From NCBI GenBank assembly GCA_023410595.1, contig JAEYPO010000028.1, positions 1-61,276 of the forward strand: DNA of 61,276 nucleotides. Direction: 5' to 3'. Both the position numbers and the translations under genes were made by a program. The first letter of the stretch is position 1, and each line of letters starts with the position of its first letter. The stretch is from Bacillota bacterium (GTDB taxonomy: Bacteria > Bacillota > Clostridia > Christensenellales > SZUA-584). The notes below the pieces were generated by a model that saw only the letters and a list, made by a program, of their open reading frames with translations, was not told the DNA's origin and did not search any database. Positions 56,597 through 61,276 of the stretch are shown one piece after another.

Positions 56597-57616
56597 GTGA
56601 GAGCACTGTTTATCGGAGGCACCGGCACTATAAGTTCCGCCATATCCGCACTGGCGGTCGAAAAGGGAATAGAGCTTTATCTGCTTAACCGCGGCAACCG
56701 TCCCGGTTTCGTTCCTAAGAACGCTAAGGTTATTACGGCGGATATAAACGACGAGGAAAGCGTAAAGCGGCAGATATCGGGGCTTAGCTTCGACGTCGTA
56801 GCCGACTTTATAGCGTTTGAGCCCGCTCACGTGCTGCGCGACTGGCGCTTATTCGGCGGCAGCGTAAAGCAGTATATATTCATTAGCTCGGCGTCCGCTT
56901 ACCAGAAGCCTCTCTCTTCCCCGGTAATCACCGAGAGCACGCCGCTTTGCAATCCCTTCTGGGACTATTCAAGGAACAAGATAGCCTGCGAAGAGGCTTT
57001 GATGGAAAAATACCGCTCCGAGGGCTTTCCGGTAACTATAGTCCGCCCAAGCCACACGTATGGCGACACGTCCGTTCCGGTGGCCGTGCACGGCAGAAAC
57101 GGCAGCTTTTCGGTAATCGAGCGCATACGCAAGGGAAAAAAGGTAATAGTGCACGGGGACGGCACTTCTCTTTGGACGCTGACTCACAATACCGACTTTG
57201 CAAAAGCGTTCGTAGGCATAATGGACAACCCGCACGCCATAGGCGAGGCGTACAACATAACGTCCGACGAGATGCTCACATGGAACCAGATATACGATAT
57301 CATAGGAGGCGCGCTGGGCGTAAAGCCCAGTTTAGTGCACATACCGTCCGATGTGCTGGCCGCGCTGCATCCGCCTTTTTACGGCGGTCTGCTGGGCGAC
57401 AAGGCGCACTCGGTCGTGTTTGACAACACCAAGATAAAGCGTGCCGTGCCCGGTTTTGCCGCCGCGGTGAGGTTCGATATGGGCGTAAGGCAGGCGCTCG
57501 CTTATATATACGGCAACAGGGAATACCAGAAGGCCGACCCGGAATTCGACGCGTGGTGCGACAATCTAATTGAAGCATTCGAGGGGCACAGCGCCAGTCT
57601 GCCCCGGCTGGCGTAA
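56597..57616 (+). CDS. NAD-dependent epimerase/dehydratase-like (SDR) protein
   Basis: A 339-residue extended-SDR protein. The nucleotide-binding motif is FIGGTGTISSAISALAVEKG at the N-terminus. NRGNR binds NADP-like ribose, and ITADINDEESV follows. The catalytic region has ISSASAYQKP and DYSRNKIACEEAL (YxxxK-like, with Tyr-Ser-Arg-Asn-Lys), then IVRPSHTYGD and WTLTHNTDFAKAFVG. It is close to bacterial homologues of plant CSP41/isoflavone-reductase-like proteins; substrate unknown. The start is GTG at 56597 with GGGAG eight bases upstream. Confidence 0.87.
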   Translation: MRALFIGGTGTISSAISALAVEKGIELYLLNRGNRPGFVPKNAKVITADINDEESVKRQISGLSFDVVADFIAFEPAHVLRDWRLFGGSVKQYIFISSASAYQKPLSSPVITESTPLCNPFWDYSRNKIACEEALMEKYRSEGFPVTIVRPSHTYGDTSVPVAVHGRNGSFSVIERIRKGKKVIVHGDGTSLWTLTHNTDFAKAFVGIMDNPHAIGEAYNITSDEMLTWNQIYDIIGGALGVKPSLVHIPSDVLAALHPPFYGGLLGDKAHSVVFDNTKIKRAVPGFAAAVRFDMGVRQALAYIYGNREYQKADPEFDAWCDNLIEAFEGHSASLPRLA

Positions 57617-57647
57617 TAAAAACGTTATGCAGCGGGGTAAGCGCGCG

Positions 57648-58139
57648 GTGATACGCGAGGCAGTAATGAGCGACAATGAAGCCTTTCTGTGCATGCAGAC
57701 GGCGCTCGATAAAGAAACGCAATATATGATGTACGAGCCCGGCGAACGTACAGGGGATATAGAGCCGGTGAACGCAATGATAAAAAGGTCGGTTGCCGGA
57801 GACGACCTGTTGCTGGTCGCGGAAAGCGGCGGCGATATAGTCGGCTATATCTCGGCGCAGCGGGGAACGCCCCGCAGGATCAGGCACACGGCGTATGTCA
57901 TAACGGGCATACGCAAGGCGTTTCGGGGGCAGGGAATCGGCAGCGATTTTTTCGCGCGGCTGGACGCCTGGGCGCGGGAAAGCGGCGTAACGCGGCTCGA
58001 ACTCACTCTCATTTGCTCCAACGAAGCGGCGCTGCGCCTGTATGAGAAAAACGGCTTCGCCATAGAAGGAACAAGGAAGCGCTCCATGTTCACAGGCGGA
58101 GATTACGCCGACGAGTTTTACATGGCAAAGCTGCTGTGA
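57648..58139 (+). CDS. GNAT acetyltransferase
   Basis: A protein of about 163 residues beginning at a GTG (VIREAVMSDNEAFLCMQTAL), with GGGGT upstream. It includes LDKETQYMMYEPGERTG, common in a Firmicutes GNAT group, the acetyl-CoA loop RKAFRGQGIGSDFFARL near residue 100, and EAALRLYEKNGFAIEGTRKR near 130. A frame can be extended to 57570 or an ATG at 57627, but these overlap the end of the SDR gene and lack a ribosome binding site. It is probably cotranscribed with the SDR gene. Substrate unknown. Confidence 0.88.
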   Translation: MIREAVMSDNEAFLCMQTALDKETQYMMYEPGERTGDIEPVNAMIKRSVAGDDLLLVAESGGDIVGYISAQRGTPRRIRHTAYVITGIRKAFRGQGIGSDFFARLDAWARESGVTRLELTLICSNEAALRLYEKNGFAIEGTRKRSMFTGGDYADEFYMAKLL

Positions 58140-58338
58140 GAGCTGTTAATCGCGCGTATAATATAACAACATCATAAAACACACTTCTTCAGTTTTTCCA
58201 CCGCCTTCCTAAAGCCTTTTTTACAGCGCGGATTATAAACGTATGCCGCAATAATGAAGCATTAATGCGGCTGTTTCCATCCATGTAATCATGTTCCTCG
58301 AATTTCTTTTATTTGGCAGGCAGGAATTTTGAGGAATA

Positions 58339-58374
58339 ATGGCGAAATATATGAAACGTAAATATATGCTATAA
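58339..58374 (+). other. Possible 11-codon leader peptide
   Basis: GAGG four bases before ATG starts MAKYMKRKYML, which then stops. It is followed by the hairpin CCGGAATCCTATAATCCGG and two terminators. It might be a leader or the only peptide of a small transcript; this is weakly supported. Confidence 0.25.
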
Positions 58375-58403
58375 ACCGGAATCCTATAATCCGGGTAAAA
58401 TAG

Positions 58404-58472
58404 AAAGAGAGTGCATTTTACTCTCTCCCTACTTTTTTAGAGCGCACACACAGTGCGCTCCTTGTTTTTTAT
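58404..58472 (+). terminator. Two tandem intrinsic terminators
   Basis: AGAGAGT-GCATTTT-ACTCTCT then CCCTACTTTTTT (58406-58438), and GAGCGCAC-ACACA-GTGCGCTC then CTTGTTTTTT (58441-58470). Both read on the plus strand, about 270-330 bases after the nearest plus-strand gene. Confidence 0.8.
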
Positions 58473-58482
58473 ACCAAAGGCT

Positions 58483-58827
58483 TTATACCATCCGTCCATT
58501 CAAACCCCAGCTTTCAAGCTCAAGGAAATTGATGTATATGTCCTCTTTTGGATATCCCAGCACATCCTCCATAGCGGCGAACAACGCTTTTACATAATCC
58601 TCTTTGTGCGTTTTTTCGGCTGTACCGTAGATGCGCGTCTCGATAAACGCACCTTTAACAAGCGGCCTGCCGCCCATGTACAGCGCGCAGGAATCCGTGA
58701 TACTGACCATGGTCACAGCCTCGGTCTTGCCGGGTATAACCGCTATGGTCTCCCCCAATTTTGCTTTGAGCCTCTCTTTGTCATCCTCTTTGAGCGTAGA
58801 CGATACGTTTACACTGATATACGGCAT
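58483..58827 (-). CDS. MIF-like tautomerase
   Basis: A 114-residue protein of the macrophage-migration-inhibitory-factor/tautomerase superfamily. Pro at position 2 (MPYISVNVS) becomes the N-terminal catalytic base after Met removal. The segments KLGETIAVIPGKTEAVTMVS, CALYMGGRPLVKGAFIETRI and VLGYPKEDIYINFLELESWG match bacterial MIF homologues. It would tautomerise phenylpyruvate-like compounds. The start is fixed by the catalytic Pro and the GGAGG at six bases; the longer frame from 58872 is wrong. Confidence 0.93.
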   Translation of the reverse strand: MPYISVNVSSTLKEDDKERLKAKLGETIAVIPGKTEAVTMVSITDSCALYMGGRPLVKGAFIETRIYGTAEKTHKEDYVKALFAAMEDVLGYPKEDIYINFLELESWGLNGRMV

Positions 58828-58984
58828 ATGCTTCCTCCTTAATGTGATTGCTTCCTCCAAATATATATCCACTTTTCCCTTTATGCAATACCGAGGTGCA
58901 GCCCTGCTTTCACACAGGACGCCGCCGTGCTATAATTACCCATATAAATAATACCAAATATAAAGGTTTTAAAGGGGCGCTTAT

Positions 58985-59419
58985 ATGAAAACGAATAGCG
59001 GCAAACCCGCTTATAAGATAATCGTAACAGTGTTCACCGTTGTGTTGATCGCGGCAGCGGCGGTGTTCCTCGTATACCTGTTTAGCTCAACTAATGAGGA
59101 AACAACGGCGGTCTTTGGGGAAGACTCCGTCGAGTTCACCGGCATGTACGGCAAAACGTACGCTTACGCTGATATAAAAGGCGTATCGCTTGATGAAAGC
59201 ATACCGGCCGTAGGCAGGAAAACTGACGGCGCGGGGCTGGGCGACGTAAAGAAGGGCGACTGGGAGGTGGAAGGCATGGGCAAATGCCGCCTGTACGTTA
59301 TGTCGGGCGGGCCGTATGTCGTGGTGGATACAAGCGGCGGTTACGTAATAATCAGCTTCAAAGACCCGGAAAAGACAAAGGCGCTGTATGAGAGCCTCAA
59401 CGAAAAGCTGAAGATTTAA
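58985..59419 (+). CDS. Small membrane protein with bacterial PH-like domain
   Basis: A 144-residue protein. One membrane helix (residues 11-33, IIVTVFTVVLIAAAAVFLVY) is followed by a domain with the alternating pattern of a bacterial PH fold: DSVEFTGMYGKTYAYADIKG, VGRKTDGAGLGDVKKGDWEV, YVVVDTSGGYVIISFKDPEK and a C-terminal helix TKALYESLNEKLKI. Role unknown; similar proteins are often annotated as PH domain-containing. AAAGGGG precedes the ATG. The WYL regulator starts nine bases after its stop, so the two form an operon. Confidence 0.78.
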   Translation: MKTNSGKPAYKIIVTVFTVVLIAAAAVFLVYLFSSTNEETTAVFGEDSVEFTGMYGKTYAYADIKGVSLDESIPAVGRKTDGAGLGDVKKGDWEVEGMGKCRLYVMSGGPYVVVDTSGGYVIISFKDPEKTKALYESLNEKLKI

Positions 59420-59428
59420 GGTGGCGGC

Positions 59429-60367
59429 ATGAAGCTAGACAGGCTCGTAGGCATACTCGTACTGCTTTTAAGGAAGGACCGCGTGCAGGCAAAGGAGCTG
59501 GCGGAAAAGTTCGGCGTTTCCGTACGCACGATACTGCGCGACGTAGACGCCATAAACCTTGCGGGCATACCCATAGTGACATACCAGGGCGGAGGCGGCG
59601 GCATTAGCATAGCGCAAGGCTACCGGCTTGATAAAAGCGTGCTTACAGGCGACGACATGGCCGCCATAATAGCGACGCTGCGCGGCATAGACGGCGCCGT
59701 TCGGGACAGCCACGACATACTGATAGAAAAGCTGAAAAACACGCTGCCCTCCCAGCAGCTTGAGGCGCTCGATAAAAAGCTGAGGCAGCTTGTAATAGAC
59801 CTTTCTCCGTGGTACGGAACCGCCGACACCAAAGAAAAGCTCGCCGTTATACGCCGGGCTATCAAAGACGCGCGGGTGATAAGATTCTCCTACACCGATT
59901 TTGAGGGCAGAAAGACGGCGCGCACCACTGAGCCGCATTCGCTTGTGCTCAAGGCGCAGAAGTGGTACCTGTGCGCGTGGTGCCGTCTGCGGGGCGACTT
60001 TCGCTATTTCAAGGTCTCGAGGATAAAGGAGCTTTCAGATTGCGGCGAGACGTTTACGCCCCGTGAAGCGCCGCCCTTAAGCGCCCCGGAGGACAGCGAA
60101 TGGTACAAGGCGGGAAACACCGTTGCTCTCGAGCTTGTGTTCATAAAAGAGCTGGAAAGCCTCGTCACTGAATGGTTCGGCGAGGACGCGCAGACTGCTG
60201 ACGACGGCAGAATACTGGTGAGGTGCACCCTTCCCGAAAGCGACTGGCTGTACGGCTATCTTTTGAGCTTCGGCATGGGTGTCGAGGTTAAAAGCCCTCC
60301 CCATATACGCGCAAAGATAGCGGACATAGCTAAAGAGATATACGAAAGATACTCCGCCCCGCAGTGA
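59429..60367 (+). CDS. YafY-type transcriptional regulator (HTH + WYL)
   Basis: A 312-residue regulator. The N-terminal HTH_11 domain (1-60) has LVGILVLLLRKDRVQAKELA and EKFGVSVRTILRDVDAINLA. The WYL domain (about 135-225) includes RVIRFSYTDFEGRKTARTTE, PHSLVLKAQKWYLCAWCRLR and DFRYFKVSRIKEL. A WCX-like C-terminal domain (about 230-312) follows. WYL domains bind nucleic acid or nucleotide ligands. AAGGTGG precedes the ATG. Targets may include its operon partner. Confidence 0.92.
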   Translation: MKLDRLVGILVLLLRKDRVQAKELAEKFGVSVRTILRDVDAINLAGIPIVTYQGGGGGISIAQGYRLDKSVLTGDDMAAIIATLRGIDGAVRDSHDILIEKLKNTLPSQQLEALDKKLRQLVIDLSPWYGTADTKEKLAVIRRAIKDARVIRFSYTDFEGRKTARTTEPHSLVLKAQKWYLCAWCRLRGDFRYFKVSRIKELSDCGETFTPREAPPLSAPEDSEWYKAGNTVALELVFIKELESLVTEWFGEDAQTADDGRILVRCTLPESDWLYGYLLSFGMGVEVKSPPHIRAKIADIAKEIYERYSAPQ

Positions 60368-60400
60368 AGCGGCTTTGGCTGCTGCATAAATTTTTAGACT

Positions 60401-60440
60401 TTCAGGAACATGACGCATAGATGTCATGTTCCTTTTGTTA
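60401..60440 (+). terminator. Terminator after the WYL regulator
   Basis: AGGAACATGAC, a short loop and GTCATGTTCCT are followed by TTTTGTT, about 35 bases after the stop. Confidence 0.85.
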
Positions 60441-60471
60441 TAATCGGTCAAAACGTTAAAGGAGTAATATT

Positions 60472-60930
60472 ATGAACATGAACTTTGAAATTTCGGAACA
60501 AAACGAGCAGCCGGTGCTTTCCATGCGCACAAGGACGAATGTAGCAAACCTGCCGGGGGAGCTTGGAAAGGCGTATAGCGCCATTAACGCCTATGTTGAA
60601 GAGATCGGTGAGAAAACCGGAGGCCCCGCTTTCGCCGCGTACTACAACATGGACATGGAAGACCTCGACGTAGAAATTGGCTTCCCTGTTGAAAAGCCCG
60701 TCGCAGGCAAAGGCGACATCAGGCAGAGCGCGATACCCGCGGGCAGGCAGGCGTCTTGCATGTACAAAGGGCCGTACGCCGATATGGGCCCGGTATACGA
60801 AGCTATGACCGCGTGGATGAACGAGAAGGGGTATGTACCGACCGGCGTTGTATATGAGTTTTACTACAACTCTCCGGCGGATGTGCCCGAAAGCGAGCTT
60901 CTTACGAAGATAGTGTTTATGATAAAGTAG
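60472..60930 (+). CDS. GyrI-like small-molecule-binding domain protein
   Basis: A 152-residue single-domain protein of the GyrI/AraC effector-binding (SOUL-like) fold. Segments: EISEQNEQPVLSMRTRTNVA, GELGKAYSAINAYVEEIGEK, GPAFAAYYNMDMEDLDVEIG, GRQASCMYKGPYADMGPVYE and VVYEFYYNSPADVPESELLT with the final LLTKIVFMI. Stand-alone members may bind or hydrolyse small hydrophobic compounds or inhibit gyrase. AAAGGAG precedes the ATG. Probably monocistronic. Confidence 0.88.
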   Translation: MNMNFEISEQNEQPVLSMRTRTNVANLPGELGKAYSAINAYVEEIGEKTGGPAFAAYYNMDMEDLDVEIGFPVEKPVAGKGDIRQSAIPAGRQASCMYKGPYADMGPVYEAMTAWMNEKGYVPTGVVYEFYYNSPADVPESELLTKIVFMIK

Positions 60931-60935
60931 CATTG

Positions 60936-60973
60936 AGAACATGCCTCCCTTGCACAAGGGAGGCATGTTACTA
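60936..60973 (+). terminator. Strong hairpin after the GyrI-like gene
   Basis: AACATGCCTCCCTTG pairs with CAAGGGAGGCATGTT in a 15-bp perfect stem just after the stop at 60930. There is no U-run, so it may act by processing or be a repeat rather than a classical terminator. Confidence 0.5.
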
Positions 60974-60979
60974 TAACGG

Positions 60980-61276
60980 CAGCTTCACCTTCCCGGCCGG
61001 AGCCGATGGAGTGATGGCAGAGAGGGGTACAGTGCCTTCTCCTTGAGGAGAAGGTGGCGCAAAGCGCCGGATGAGGTGTATCGTAGAGCAAGTATAGGCA
61101 AAGACAAAATGGAGCCAAGTCTATAAACTCATGATAGGGTGAAGTGAGAAACCCTTCAGTCGCCATGCGGCGACAGCTCCCCTATAAGGGGAGCCCAGAG
61201 TGTCGATAAACCCCAATTTGTCATTCCGAGCTTGCGAGGAATCCCATGGAAGGTGCTTTATATAAGGGGATTCTTC
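60980..61276. repeat. Composite repeats at the right edge (G, C, B, E)
   Basis: CCTTCTCCTTGAGGAGAAGG with GGCGCAAAGCGCCGGATGAG (G), ACCCTTCAGTCGCCATGCGG (C), CTCCCCTATAAGGGGAGCCC, and the family E element TTGTCATTCCGAGCTTGCGA, cut off by the window end. No gene is seen. Confidence 0.85.

Overview
The window looks like chromosomal DNA from an anaerobic, endospore-forming member of the Clostridia (Firmicutes). The evidence is two alpha/beta-type small acid-soluble spore proteins (19443-19652 and 46015-46215), an oxygen-sensitive hybrid-cluster protein, a YlbF-family protein, strong AGGAGG ribosome binding sites, frequent TTG/GTG starts, and a yybP-ykoY leader. Base composition is moderately G+C rich with heavy use of the ATA isoleucine codon. 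I cannot assign a genus; a deep-branching gut or sediment clostridial lineage is likely. No tRNA, rRNA, CRISPR array, transposase or complete phage was seen.

Layout. 1-1.4 kb: a divergent pair of XRE regulators around a symmetrical promoter/operator region. 1.5-3.2 kb: two acyltransferases that resemble resistance enzymes. 3.6-6.0 kb: hcp and a divergent Crp/Fnr regulator sharing a dyad operator. 6.2-7.6 kb: a repeat cluster. 7.7-16.7 kb: a chemoreceptor and two giant secreted proteins (a serine peptidase and a SpoIID-like protein) that share InlB-type and cadherin-like C-terminal modules. 16.8-25.9 kb: a DUF6179/DUF6323-like pair, small spore or coat-like proteins, a GNAT of foreign composition, a manganese exporter under a manganese riboswitch, YmaF, DUF2935, YlbF and a nucleotidyltransferase. 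26-32 kb: a candidate small RNA, GNAT, uracil/xanthine permease with an attenuator leader, SdpI-like protein, L,D-transpeptidase and a large lipoprotein. 32.3-34.8 kb: an XRE-controlled ABC exporter operon with two perfect palindromic operators. 35-42 kb: a cNMP-DUF2225 fusion, twin lipoproteins, methyltransferase, GNAT-SH3 fusion and Na/Pi cotransporter. 43-48.4 kb: a membrane-anchored propeller-like protein, spore proteins, C45 acyltransferase and DUF554. 48.6-51.3 kb: xylB-galK sugar kinases. 52.3-54.8 kb: a BlaI-type repressor with an M56 sensor fused to a phosphodiester glycosidase. 54.9-56.4 kb: an ArsR-controlled Cys-rich permease. 56.6-60.9 kb: SDR, GNAT, tautomerase, PH-like, WYL and GyrI-like proteins.

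Two themes stand out. First, many loci are compact one-regulator/one-effector cassettes whose operators can be read directly: XRE/XRE, Crp-Fnr/hcp, XRE/ABC, BlaI/M56, ArsR/permease, and riboswitch/exporter. Second, the intergenic spaces are saturated with at least six families of short hairpin-forming repeats, arranged in composite tandem clusters of up to about 1.2 kb, and one repeat supplies the C-terminus and stop codon of a gene. Starts were adjusted to the best ribosome binding site where the longest reading frame ran through it.
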